Part shown: positions 53,366-63,123 of the stretch, piece after piece | Position numbering within the stretch: the first letter of the stretch is position 1 | Layout: the number at the start of each line of letters is the position of its first letter | From: Alcanivorax sp. DP30 | GTDB lineage: Bacteria > Pseudomonadota > Gammaproteobacteria > Pseudomonadales > Alcanivoracaceae | Direction: 5' to 3' | DNA: 64,000 nt | Assembly: GCF_009882945.1 (NCBI RefSeq) | Contig: NZ_WTUY01000004.1 | Location: 831,662 to 895,661 of the forward strand | Notes under the pieces: generated by a model | Databases searched by the model: none | What the model was told of the DNA's origin: nothing | What the model saw: the letters and a program-made list of their open reading frames with translations, nothing else | Made by a program: the position numbers and the translations under genes

Positions 53366-54375
53366 TGGCGGTAACCACTGAACAGATCCAGAAGTACCTG
53401 CCGTCATTACTGGAGGCGCGACTGGGTGTGTCGTGTGGGTTAACTGGTTGTCGCCGTCTCACCGCCGGTGCGTCCGCAGATACCTGGTGGCTGGAGGCAG
53501 AGTGCGCCGGGCCACAGCAATGGATTCTTCGCCTGGATGCCGGTGCAGAAGATCTTGGCATGGCACCGGGCAAGCATTGGGAAGCGCGGGCCCAGCAGGC
53601 GGCCTCCCGGGCGGGTTGTCCGGTGGCCAGTGTCATCACCATTCTTGATGGCAGTGAAGGCTTGGGCGAAGGCTACCTGATGGAAGCCCTGTCCGGTGAA
53701 TCCTTGCCGCCGGCATTGCTCAGGGAGTCACGTTATGCGCTGGCAAGGGAGCGTTTCTGTGCAGATGCGGCAGTAGCTCTGGCTGCGATTCACCGAACCC
53801 CGCTGGATGATCTGCAACAGTTACCCATGCTGGATGCGACGGCCCAGCTGTCGCAGCTATATGCCATGCATAAAGACTATGGGGAATCCCTGCCGGTGTT
53901 CTCACTGGCGTATGGCTGGCTGAAAGATCATGCCCCGCAAACCGCTACACCGGCTCTGGTTCATGGAGACTTCCGGCTGGGTAATTTCCTGCTCACCGAG
54001 CAGGGGCTGAACGGGGTGCTCGACTGGGAGCTGACCCATCTGGGTGATCCCATGGAAGACCTTGGCTGGCTGTGTGTGAATGCCTGGCGCTTCGGACGAC
54101 GTGACAAACCCGTGGGCGGCATGGCCAGTCGGGAGGCGTTATACGCGGCCTATGAAAGGGCCTCCGGCCAGCAGGTGGACGAAACCCGGGTCCGTTATTG
54201 GGAGCTGCTGGGGACTTTTAAATGGGGAGTGATCTGTCAGTATCAGGCCTACAGTTTCTTGCGTGGCCATGTGCCGTCACTGGAGCGAGCGGCTATCGGC
54301 CGACGCGTGGCCGAAACGGAATACGACATGCTGGTGTGCCTGCAGGAACTGATGGAGCTTAACCATGCCGATTAA
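53365..54375 (+). CDS. APH-family phosphotransferase (ACAD10/LvaA-like kinase)
   Basis: 336 residues. The kinase-like fold has the catalytic loop VHGDFRLGNFLL and metal loop GVLDWELTHLGDPMEDLGWLCV, the same pattern as the N-terminal kinase domain of ACAD10/11 and LvaA, which phosphorylate 4-hydroxyacyl-CoAs. It overlaps both neighbours (TGATG upstream, 11 bp downstream). The adjacent DUF6285 gene supports this assignment, because LvaA needs a small partner protein, LvaB. Confidence 0.82.
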   Translation: MAVTTEQIQKYLPSLLEARLGVSCGLTGCRRLTAGASADTWWLEAECAGPQQWILRLDAGAEDLGMAPGKHWEARAQQAASRAGCPVASVITILDGSEGLGEGYLMEALSGESLPPALLRESRYALARERFCADAAVALAAIHRTPLDDLQQLPMLDATAQLSQLYAMHKDYGESLPVFSLAYGWLKDHAPQTATPALVHGDFRLGNFLLTEQGLNGVLDWELTHLGDPMEDLGWLCVNAWRFGRRDKPVGGMASREALYAAYERASGQQVDETRVRYWELLGTFKWGVICQYQAYSFLRGHVPSLERAAIGRRVAETEYDMLVCLQELMELNHAD

Positions 54376-54712
54376 CCGACCCACTGCGGATGAACTGGAA
54401 ACCGCCATTGAGCAGTACCGGGCAAACCCGGACAACGATCCCAAAGTGGATGGGTATTACCGCAAGATCATCGAGCATCTTGACGCGCTGCTGGAGCGGG
54501 AAGAAGAATTGGGCAAGGCGTTTGCAAAAGGCGAACAGGCCCGGCTGGTTTCCACGGCTGAGTTACTGTCGTTACCCGAAGCTTCTTTGCAACGGCTTTG
54601 TGAGCGTTTTGCCGAGGGGAACCTGGGGAAATCCTTGCCCATTATTATTGAGATATGGCTTCCACTGGCAAAAGAAAAATTAAAAATCGATAACCCGCGT
54701 TATCGGGAATAA
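54365..54712 (+). CDS. DUF6285 protein (LvaB-like kinase partner)
   Basis: 115 residues, helical, charged. RPTADELETAIEQYRANPD and the ending VSTAELLSLPEASLQRLCERF fit DUF6285 proteins that are nearly always beside an ACAD10-like phosphotransferase. In Pseudomonas putida the LvaA kinase of levulinate degradation needs a small protein, LvaB, that I believe is of this family. It overlaps the kinase gene by 11 bp. Confidence 0.78.
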   Translation: MPINRPTADELETAIEQYRANPDNDPKVDGYYRKIIEHLDALLEREEELGKAFAKGEQARLVSTAELLSLPEASLQRLCERFAEGNLGKSLPIIIEIWLPLAKEKLKIDNPRYRE

Positions 54713-55038
54713 TCAGCTATCAGCTGTGAGCAACAAACTACGCTTGAGAAAACCAAAAAAGTTCATCGAATCCTCTGCTTTATCTACGAAGTCGCTGCAG
54801 GAACGGAGCGGAGCGAAGTAACGCACACAGTGCGGCCCGTAGGGAGAGCGAAGCGAATAACGCATCTTGAGGCGCGAACCGTGCGAAGCACGGAATCGAC
54901 CGAAGGGCGATCAGATGCCTCCGGTCTCGACAGCTCTCCAGAGAATGTGCTCCCTTCGGCCGCCTCGCTACGCTCGATTCGTCCCCTGGAAGGGAACTCC
55001 TACAGCTAATTCAAGGGTTAGCTGTAGGAAGACGCGCC
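54713..55038. repeat. 326-bp gap with long inverted-repeat family element and terminal hairpin
   Basis: ATCAGCTATCAGCT at 54715 is a short 7-bp repeat. From 54795 CTGCAGGAACGGAGCGGAGC begins a palindrome-rich element ending at 55005 with GATTCGTCCCCTGGAAGGG, the right arm of the 18589-18774 family; its left arm is degraded. Then TCCTACAGCTAA (54998-55009) pairs perfectly with TTAGCTGTAGGA (55018-55029), a hairpin between convergent genes. No gene is seen. Confidence 0.7.
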
Positions 55039-55881
55039 CTACTTCATTTTCTCCACGTGATATTTCAAATGCTCATCAATAAAGCTGGCGATGAAGAAGT
55101 AGGAATGGTCATAGCCGGGTTGCATGCGCAGGTTTAATTCTACTCCGGCATCCTGACAGGCGGCCTGCAGATCTTCGGGTAGCAGCTGGCCATCGGTGTA
55201 GAAGTTGTCGGCTTCGCCCTGGTCCACCAACAACGGCAAGTCGCTGCCCAGCTGGCGAATCAGTTCGCAGCTGTCCCAGTTTTTCCAGCTTTCCCGATCC
55301 TCGCCCAGGTAGCCGCTCAAGGCTTTCTCCCCCCAGGGGCACTGGCTGGGATGGCTGATGGGCGCGAACGCTGATACGGAGGCGTAGCGACCCGGGTTCT
55401 TCAGCGCACTGATCAGGGCACCATGGCCACCCATGGAATGACCGCTGATGGCTTGCTTGCCGTTGAGAGGGAAGTGCTGGCTCACCAGGGCCGGTAACTC
55501 ACTGGTGACGTAGTCATACATGCGATAGTGCTGGCTCCAGGGTGACTGGGTGGCATTCACGTAGAAGCCGGCCCCGGAACCAAAATCGTAGCTGTCATGC
55601 TCGCCGGGCAGGTCAGTGCCACGGGGGCTGGTGTCCGGGCAGACAATGGCCATGCCCAGTTCTGCGGCGGTGCCTTGGGCGCCAGCTTTCTGCATGAAGT
55701 TTTCATCAGTGCAGGTCAGCCCGGACAGCCACCACAGTAGGGGCACTTTTTGTTCCTCCGCCGCCGGCGGCAAATAAATGGCGAAGACCATCTCGCAGTT
55801 CAGCACATGGCTACGGTGCTTGTAACGTTTCAGCCAGCCACCAAAGGATTTGGTGGCGGAAATCAGTTCAATATCAGACAT
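55039..55881 (-). CDS. fghA: S-formylglutathione hydrolase
   Basis: 280 residues of the esterase D family. The nucleophile is in SGHSMGGHGAL, LWWLSGLTCTDENFMQKAG gives the oxyanion loop, and YDHSYFFIASFIDEHL carries the catalytic His. It hydrolyses S-formylglutathione to formate and glutathione. It lies 225 bp downstream of adhC on the same strand; a composite repeat sits between them, and the two enzymes form the formaldehyde oxidation pathway. Confidence 0.95.
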   Translation of the reverse strand: MSDIELISATKSFGGWLKRYKHRSHVLNCEMVFAIYLPPAAEEQKVPLLWWLSGLTCTDENFMQKAGAQGTAAELGMAIVCPDTSPRGTDLPGEHDSYDFGSGAGFYVNATQSPWSQHYRMYDYVTSELPALVSQHFPLNGKQAISGHSMGGHGALISALKNPGRYASVSAFAPISHPSQCPWGEKALSGYLGEDRESWKNWDSCELIRQLGSDLPLLVDQGEADNFYTDGQLLPEDLQAACQDAGVELNLRMQPGYDHSYFFIASFIDEHLKYHVEKMK

Positions 55882-55904
55882 GACTAAACCTTTTTTCGGG
55901 GCCG

Positions 55905-56100
55905 CTGTGGGAGCTATCTGTGCTCGTCAGGGTATGCCTGCAAGCGATCCGGGCTCAGGCAAGGAGGAAAGTTTCGAGTTACGAGAAGCGAGTTTCGAAA
56001 GTCAAAACCCGGCCTTGTCATGGTTTGCCTTTCACAACTCAAAACTCGTTACTCGCTTTCCCCCGTTACAAAGCAATCGCCAGCAGGCTGGCTCCCACAG
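55905..56100. repeat. composite REP plus heptamer foldback element, second copy
   Basis: Outer arms CTGTGGGAGC (55905-55914) and GCTCCCACAG (56091-56100). Inner arms are units TTTCGAG, TTACGAG, AAGCGAG, TTTCGAA (55972-55999), identical to those at 29417-29444, mirrored at 56029-56060 with diverged units. It separates adhC from fghA within what is otherwise one functional pair. Confidence 0.82.
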
Positions 56101-56106
56101 TGGAAA

Positions 56107-57252
<1,146 letters not shown>

Positions 57253-57345
57253 TCAGGTCTGTATTCACTATACGCAGACACTAATCGGTGGATAAGGCAC
57301 AATTCGGCAATTGATTATTGCTGAGTAGCATTAATGGGGTGGTGA

Positions 57346-58245
57346 ATGCAGCACTGGGACCGAATTGAAGCCTTTGTGGAGGTGGTGCGTCGCGGCTCCT
57401 TTGCCGATGCGGCCCGTTATCTGGGGGTGTCGGGTTCCCATGTGAGCCGGCTGGTGGCACGGCTGGAAACCCAGTTGGGTACCCAGTTGCTTTACCGAAC
57501 CACCCGGCGGCTGACACTCACCGATGCGGGGCAGGTTTACTTCGAGCATTGCGGCCAGCTGTTTGATGGTTTTCAGGAGGCACTGAATGCGATCAGTGAT
57601 TTCCAGCAGCAACCCACCGGGGTGTTGCGACTCACCTGCGCCACCACCTTCGGCGAGCGGTTCATTGCGCCACTGGTCAATGATTTTCTCGCCCAGCATC
57701 CGCAACTGTCCGTGCAACTGGATTTCACCAACCGGCGGGTGGACATCGTCGACGAGGGTTTCGATGTGGCGATCCGAACCGGGGCGCTACCGGATTCCAC
57801 GCTGATTGCCCGCAAGCTGTGTCCGCGCCGGGAATACATCGTCGGCTCAGTGGAGTACTTTCAGCAACATGCCCGCCCCCACACGCTGGGCGAATTGAGT
57901 CAGCACAATTGCCTGCTGGGTTCGGCGGACAACTGGTCGGTGGATGTGGAGGGTCAGCACCGCCACTGTAAGGTGCTGGGCAACTGGAAAGGAAATTCCG
58001 GCATGGCGCTGCTGGATGCGGCCCGCAAGGGGTTAGGGCTGGTGCAGTTGCCGGACTATTACGTGGAAGAGGACCTGAAAAGTGGTCGTCTGGTCTCGGT
58101 GCTGGATCAGTATGCCTGTGACCATACTGCGGTGTGGGTGGTTTACCCGCGTCATCGTCACCTGTCGCCCAAGGTGCGCCAGTTTGTGGATTTTCTGGTG
58201 GAGAATATGAGCCGCAGCAGGAGCTTGCCTGAAACTGAAATGTGA
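57346..58245 (+). CDS. LysR-family transcriptional regulator
   Basis: 299 residues. The N-terminal winged helix is AFVEVVRRGSFADAARYLGVSGSHVSRLVARLE, then the periplasmic-binding-like effector domain (CRP/DsdC clade with LLYRTTRRLTLTDAGQ). It is divergent from adhC with 129 bp between starts; the region contains AATTCGGCAATT, a possible dyad. Control of formaldehyde detoxification is an inference from position. Confidence 0.9.
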   Translation: MQHWDRIEAFVEVVRRGSFADAARYLGVSGSHVSRLVARLETQLGTQLLYRTTRRLTLTDAGQVYFEHCGQLFDGFQEALNAISDFQQQPTGVLRLTCATTFGERFIAPLVNDFLAQHPQLSVQLDFTNRRVDIVDEGFDVAIRTGALPDSTLIARKLCPRREYIVGSVEYFQQHARPHTLGELSQHNCLLGSADNWSVDVEGQHRHCKVLGNWKGNSGMALLDAARKGLGLVQLPDYYVEEDLKSGRLVSVLDQYACDHTAVWVVYPRHRHLSPKVRQFVDFLVENMSRSRSLPETEM

Positions 58246-58380
58246 GAAGCTTTGCAACGAGTAACGAGTTGTGGAAAAAATTAAGCCAGGGGCGGGGGCA
58301 TCGCAATGTGTTATGGCCAGGCAAGCTCTTGCAGCATGATTGTGCCTGGAATGAATTCCCGCAATGCCCTGAGGGGAAAT

Positions 58381-58405
58381 GGGAGGCCTTGTCATACAAG
58401 ACCTC
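58381..58405. terminator. hairpin downstream of the TRL lipoprotein gene
   Basis: GGAGGCCTTGT and ACAAGACCTCC pair around a 3-nt loop. On the minus strand it follows the lipoprotein stop by 8 bp, but no strong T-run follows, so termination is uncertain. Upstream, at 58256-58275, CAACGAGTAACGAG is a short TTNCGAG-type heptamer stretch. Confidence 0.45.
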
Positions 58406-58412
58406 CTGGAGA

Positions 58413-58730
58413 TTATTCTCCTTCTACGACAGTACAGAAATTGCTGAACAGCCCCAATACAGTGGTGCTTTGGTGATCAATGTTGGCCACTTTGCTGATG
58501 CCTGCTTTTTCTTTGGCTGTGCTGATGGAAGAGTCGCCTATGGCGATCAGGCCAAGAATGTTGGTTGCGCAAGATTGGCCAGTTTTGCTGATCCCAGTGT
58601 TGGTGGTCGCGTTCACCGGACCTTTCACTGAAGTGAAAAGAGCGCCATTGCCCACCGGGCTTACAGCGGTGGCGCAGCCGGAAGTGATGATGACGGTTGC
58701 CCCCAGAATAACTGCCTTGATCATTTTCAT
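58413..58730 (-). CDS. TRL-like family lipoprotein
   Basis: 105 residues from the ATG at 58730. Lipobox ITSGC (Cys19), then the TRL signature: GALFTSVKGPVNATTNTG, KTGQSCATNILGLIAIGDSSIS and KVANIDHQSTTVLGLFSNFCTVV. TRL-like proteins are small envelope proteins of unknown function, first noted next to tRNA-Leu genes in bacteria such as Leptospira. It is monocistronic. Confidence 0.88.
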   Translation of the reverse strand: MKMIKAVILGATVIITSGCATAVSPVGNGALFTSVKGPVNATTNTGISKTGQSCATNILGLIAIGDSSISTAKEKAGISKVANIDHQSTTVLGLFSNFCTVVEGE

Positions 58731-58826
58731 ATTATCCAACCATGTTGTGACTTTATTGAATGCTTCCTTCCTGGAAGTGCAGGCATTGTAAAATAAGTGT
58801 CACAATATTGGCAGGGAAAATGGTGA

Positions 58827-58858
58827 CCATGCGCCGGTCATCATTGTCCGGCGCATGG
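58827..58858. terminator. hairpin downstream of the helical-repeat gene
   Basis: CCATGCGCCGG and CCGGCGCATGG pair around a 10-nt loop. On the minus strand it follows the end of the 384-residue gene by about 80 bp and is followed by TTTTCCC, so it may act as a weak terminator. Confidence 0.55.
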
Positions 58859-58935
58859 CATTTCAGGCAGATCAATAAGTAACAGGGAAAAAGCCTGATT
58901 TTCAGCGCATCAGAGATGCGTTCGCAGCAGCGTTC

Positions 58936-60090
58936 TTAGTTGATCTGTGCTTGCAATGCCTCAATCTCATGGGCATCGCCGTTACGGGAAACAAATGCCT
59001 GCCACTGGCTGCTGGCATTGGCCTTGATGGCGTTGGCCATGTCGGCAATGGCATTGTCGGGCAGGTGCCCAAACAGTCCCAGCAACTTGCTGTCGTGAGC
59101 GTTTTCCAGGGCGGGCGCCAGTGATGCGGCCTGAGAGCCTGTCAGCACGGACAACGCGGGTGTCAGATGCGCCTGGTCCATCAGCGGTAGAAGATCCAGC
59201 AGTTCATCCCAACTGTTTTCTTCCGTCACCGTGCTGACCAGACTTTCCATGACCGGTGTTTTGCGCAGGGTTTCCAGGTTCACGATGTTTTGCTGGTGCT
59301 GATTGTCCATGGCATTCACGGCCTGCAGCAGATTGGTCCACAGGCGCTGTTCGCTGGCCACTTCAATCAGGTGGCTGAGCACAGCTTCGCCCTGCTCGGC
59401 GACCATGTTACCCATTTGGCCTCGTAGCTCCGTATTGATATGGCCATTGAGCGACAGCACAGCCGGCCAGAGCTCATGGTCAGTGGCGGCCTTGACGGTG
59501 GCGCGTTGCTGATCTTCGCTGAGAAGTTCCAGCAGGATATCCAGCTTGCTCTTGTCTTCCAGGTACAAGGCAATTTTCACCATCGCCTCGCCGCTGTCCA
59601 CGGTGGCGGTAATGGCAGCCAGGGCAGAGGGTTTAATCACGGCGACAAAACGCGCCAGGGTGATGTGCTCGTCCATGGCCAGCAGGGTCTGGGCAACCCG
59701 GGAAACGATCTTGTCGGGCATGGCCGCGAGCAGATCCCGGGATTGGGATGGCTCAAGATGGATGCACAGCTTGGCCAGAAACTCGTCAGGTAGCTTGTCT
59801 GCCAGCTTGATGGCTCGGTCGGCGGGCAGCTCGGAGGCGATGCCTGCGGCCAGCACGGAGCCGAGCACTGAGGTGGCAAGCTTGGCGCTGGCGCCGGTGG
59901 GCACCAGCTTGCTGATGCCGGCAAGGCGCTGGTAGCTGTCCTGGTGCTGGCTGTAGAAAAAAGTGGATACGCTGCTGCGGAAAGCTGCCAGAGCGCCCAG
60001 ATCCTGGCCATCCAGGAAGGCCAGTTGGTTTTCGTCGATTTCCAGAAGTCGGCCGAGTTTGAGTAGTTCGGCCTGGGTTTCGATATGCAT
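58936..60090 (-). CDS. all-helical protein of unknown function with repeated LP-x-D units
   Basis: 384 residues, no signal peptide, no cysteine, rich in Ala, Leu, Glu and Asp. I do not recognise a named domain. Short helical units recur about every 30 residues, e.g. LPADRAIKLADKLPDEFLAKL, LEPSQSRDLLAAMPDKIVSR and LEDKSKLDILLELLSEDQQRA, reminiscent of the MgtE N-domain or HEAT-like superhelices. It lies 18 bp after a 72-residue gene that begins with a similar SLPADQASQLADAV segment; the two are probably co-expressed partners. Confidence 0.75.
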   Translation of the reverse strand: MHIETQAELLKLGRLLEIDENQLAFLDGQDLGALAAFRSSVSTFFYSQHQDSYQRLAGISKLVPTGASAKLATSVLGSVLAAGIASELPADRAIKLADKLPDEFLAKLCIHLEPSQSRDLLAAMPDKIVSRVAQTLLAMDEHITLARFVAVIKPSALAAITATVDSGEAMVKIALYLEDKSKLDILLELLSEDQQRATVKAATDHELWPAVLSLNGHINTELRGQMGNMVAEQGEAVLSHLIEVASEQRLWTNLLQAVNAMDNQHQQNIVNLETLRKTPVMESLVSTVTEENSWDELLDLLPLMDQAHLTPALSVLTGSQAASLAPALENAHDSKLLGLFGHLPDNAIADMANAIKANASSQWQAFVSRNGDAHEIEALQAQIN

Positions 60091-60108
60091 GGGAATCTGT
60101 CCTGTCTG

Positions 60109-60327
60109 TTATCCGAACAACATCTTCTTGACCGGCCGGCGGAAGGGGCCCGGTACCACATTGAGTGCATTGTTCATGGCTTTTTCTACGCGAGTGTCCT
60201 TGGTACTGAGTGCGGCAAGGACGGCGTCGGCCAGCTGGCTTGCCTGGTCGGCAGGCAGGGATTCGATAAAGGTCAGCGCGTCGGCGGGAAAGCCTTTCTG
60301 CTTCAGGGTGCTGATGGAATCAGACAT
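60109..60327 (-). CDS. small helical protein of unknown function
   Basis: 72 residues with a normal ATG and GGAGC upstream. Helical and charged (ALTFIESLPADQASQLADAVLAAL), resembling one unit of the larger protein encoded directly downstream, ending in basic RRPVKKMLF. No known domain. It is the first gene of a two-gene operon. Confidence 0.7.
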   Translation of the reverse strand: MSDSISTLKQKGFPADALTFIESLPADQASQLADAVLAALSTKDTRVEKAMNNALNVVPGPFRRPVKKMLFG

Positions 60328-60454
60328 GGTTGCTCCTTTTTTGCTGGCACTACTATGCCAGCAAAAAAGGCACAGGGGTTTTGCCGAAAAGCCGGATTTG
60401 TCCGGCGCTTCAGAAATGGCGGTTGAGCAAAAAAGGGGTGCGGGGCGCCAGAGA

Positions 60455-61396
60455 TCAGGAAAATTCGCTGTGCGGAGTGATCAGACCAACGCTGATAGCG
60501 CCGGGGCCGATATTGACCCCGCCCGTGAGCCCCATATGGCTGATCAGCAGCTCTACATCGTGCCGCTCTACGCAGGCCTTGAAGGCTTCAAAACCTGGCA
60601 TCTGATAGACCGCATCGGTATCGCCGGCGTAGCTGACACAGACGATCGGGGCTAACAAGCCTTTCTCAATACAGTGGCAGGCGTGGCGGAACATTTTTTC
60701 CACGGCCTGATCAAAGCCCCGCACCTTGGCCACCGGAAAGGTCTGGTCCTGTCGTGCGCAGAGGATCGGCTTGATATCCAGGGCGGAGCCCATTAGAGCG
60801 CCGACAAAGCCCACGCTCTTGTCGCCTTTCTTGCGTGCGCGCTTGTGGACGTAATAGAGATCTGGCACCACCGCATAGCCGGTGGTGTTCGGGGTCAGGT
60901 CGTTGATGCGTTGTCGAATGTCGCCGACTTTCATGCCGCTGTTGATTAACCGCATGGTTTCCGCCGCCAGAACGCCCTGCCCGGCAAATAGCGTCTGGCT
61001 GTCGCTGACCCGAATCCGGAACGGGCCTTCCAGGCCGGCCGCTTCACGGTATTTCTTGTAGTCAGAAAGAATGGTGTGTGCCGCTTCCGAGGCATTGTCG
61101 AAAATCGGACTGCGGCTCTTGGGGACGGTCTGGACCAGGGCAAAGTCGAACGCGACGACCGCTTTTTCCAGGAACAGTGTGCGGATCTGCTCAACGCTGG
61201 GTGGCGCGGTTTCCGCATCGTGATTCTTGTCCACTTCATGACGGGAGTAGAACTCGCGGGCCCGCTGTGGATCGCGATCATCCACGTAGATTTCCTTGCC
61301 AATGCGGATGGGTACCGGCATGACAAGGATGTTGTTGGCGTCGATAAAATCTTTCGGCAGGTCACAGCCCGAATCCACCACCAGACCAATTCTCAT
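60455..61396 (-). CDS. DegV-family fatty-acid-binding protein
   Basis: 313 residues with the DegV two-domain fold: VVDSGCDLPKDFID at the start, VPIRIGKEIYVDD, then RIRVSDSQTLFAGQGVLAAETMRL and GALMGSALDIKPILCARQ. FakB-like DegV proteins bind fatty acids for a kinase (FakA); no kinase is nearby, so the ligand role is unproved. It stands alone. Confidence 0.87.
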   Translation of the reverse strand: MRIGLVVDSGCDLPKDFIDANNILVMPVPIRIGKEIYVDDRDPQRAREFYSRHEVDKNHDAETAPPSVEQIRTLFLEKAVVAFDFALVQTVPKSRSPIFDNASEAAHTILSDYKKYREAAGLEGPFRIRVSDSQTLFAGQGVLAAETMRLINSGMKVGDIRQRINDLTPNTTGYAVVPDLYYVHKRARKKGDKSVGFVGALMGSALDIKPILCARQDQTFPVAKVRGFDQAVEKMFRHACHCIEKGLLAPIVCVSYAGDTDAVYQMPGFEAFKACVERHDVELLISHMGLTGGVNIGPGAISVGLITPHSEFS

Positions 61397-61604
61397 TGTT
61401 ATAGACCCCTTGGACGTGTCGACGGTTTTGGAGTCATTCGAGTCTAGAGCGGTGCTGCTGCCATTAGCGTCTTTTTGCGTATGGGTATGGTGTAGGAATG
61501 TTAATTGAGCGCTGGGTTCAGGCGTCAGTCGGTAGGGGGTTACGCGGCGGGCAGTCCATCAAACAGGTATCACCACACCGCGTAAAGGTTGAAGCGTTGT
61601 GCCT

Positions 61605-63053
61605 CTATTGGATCTTGCTGCCGACTTCGACGATCTTCAGGGTATTGGTGCCCCCGTGTGCATCGGCGTAGTTCCCCTTGGTTATCAGCACCCGATCGCC
61701 GGTTTTCACACGGCCCATCGTTTCCAGTATTTCCACCGCCTGGGCGTTCACGGATTCACTGGGGATCGCTGTGCTGTCGAAGGAAACTGCCTGAACACCA
61801 CGGAGAATGGCAACACGGCGCTGTGTGGCGGGGGTGGGTGTAAAGGCGAAAATCGGCATGCCGGAGCGCAGACGTGACATGAGTCGTGGTGTGTTGCCGG
61901 TTTCGGTCATGGCGATGATGGCGGTGACATTGCTCAAGCGGTTAGCCGCCTGCATGGCGGCCATGGCGATCACTTCATCAATGTTGTCGGCGCTGTCATT
62001 CATGGGGTGGTCGGTGCGTCGCTCCTGCCAGGTGCGTTCGGCACCGAGGATAATGCGATCCATGGCCTGAACGGTTTCTTTGGGGTACTCCCCCACGGCG
62101 GTTTCCGCCGACAGCATGACGGCGTCGGTGCCATCAAGCACCGCATTGGCCACATCAGAGACCTCGGCCCGGGTAGGTTGCGGGCTGCTGATCATGGATT
62201 CCATCATCTGGGTTGCCGTGATCACGAAACGGTTGAGTGCCCGGGCCCGGCGGATGATGTGTTTCTGCACGCCCACCAGTTCCGCATCGCCAATTTCCAC
62301 GGCCAGATCACCGCGGGCGACCATCACCCCGTCGGAGGCGAGAATAATCTGGTCCAGGGTTTCATCGTCCGCCACCGCTTCGGCACGTTCGATCTTTGCG
62401 ATGATGCTGCCGGTACCTCCGGCCGCCTGGAAGTGACGCCGCGCCTCATTCACATCTTCGGCATCCCTGGGAAAAGACAGGGCGAGGAAATCCACGTCCA
62501 TATCCGCCGCAGTAATGATGTCGTTGAGGTCCTTTTCGGTAAGTGCCTTGGCGCTGAGACCGCCGCCCTTGCGATTGACGCCTTTGTGATCAGAGAGCGT
62601 GCCGCCCACCAATACCGTGCAGATCACCCGTGTGCCTTCAATGCGATCCACCTGCAGCTCCAGCAGGCCATCGTTGAGCAGCAGCACATCACCGGGTTCG
62701 CAATCGTCAGGCAGTGGCGGGTAACTGATGCCGACGATTTCCTGGTTGCCGGCGCTGTCGTCGAGCTCGGTGTCCAGAGTAAAGGACTGTCCGTTTTTGA
62801 GTTCAATGGGGCCATCGCTGAATTTGCCGATGCGTATCTTCGGGCCCTGCAGGTCGGCCAGGATGGCGACGGCCTGCTGGTGCTTGTCGGAGATGTGGCG
62901 AATCTTGTCAGCGGTACGGCGATGGTCATCGGCGCTGCCATGGGAGAAGTTGAGGCGGAAAACGTTAACGCCGGCGGCAATAAGGGCGTCAAGCATGGTC
63001 TCTGAGGTGGAGGCGGGACCAAGGGTAGCAACAATCTTCGTACGTCGTGTCAT
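61605..63053 (-). CDS. pyk: pyruvate kinase
   Basis: 482 residues. TKIVATLGPAS at the N-terminus, catalytic Lys in IIAKIERAEA, the metal site VMVARGDLAVEIG, ITATQMMESMI, and the K+/PEP loop GTDAVMLSAETAVGEYP. It converts PEP and ADP to pyruvate and ATP. The C-terminal regulatory domain is complete. Single-gene unit. Confidence 0.96.
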   Translation of the reverse strand: MTRRTKIVATLGPASTSETMLDALIAAGVNVFRLNFSHGSADDHRRTADKIRHISDKHQQAVAILADLQGPKIRIGKFSDGPIELKNGQSFTLDTELDDSAGNQEIVGISYPPLPDDCEPGDVLLLNDGLLELQVDRIEGTRVICTVLVGGTLSDHKGVNRKGGGLSAKALTEKDLNDIITAADMDVDFLALSFPRDAEDVNEARRHFQAAGGTGSIIAKIERAEAVADDETLDQIILASDGVMVARGDLAVEIGDAELVGVQKHIIRRARALNRFVITATQMMESMISSPQPTRAEVSDVANAVLDGTDAVMLSAETAVGEYPKETVQAMDRIILGAERTWQERRTDHPMNDSADNIDEVIAMAAMQAANRLSNVTAIIAMTETGNTPRLMSRLRSGMPIFAFTPTPATQRRVAILRGVQAVSFDSTAIPSESVNAQAVEILETMGRVKTGDRVLITKGNYADAHGGTNTLKIVEVGSKIQ

Positions 63054-63123
63054 TCACTCTTTCCGTTTACTGTTTTGTGACAGCTTAGCATGCAAATACG
63101 ATGGAAAGGTTACAGAAAAGCAG

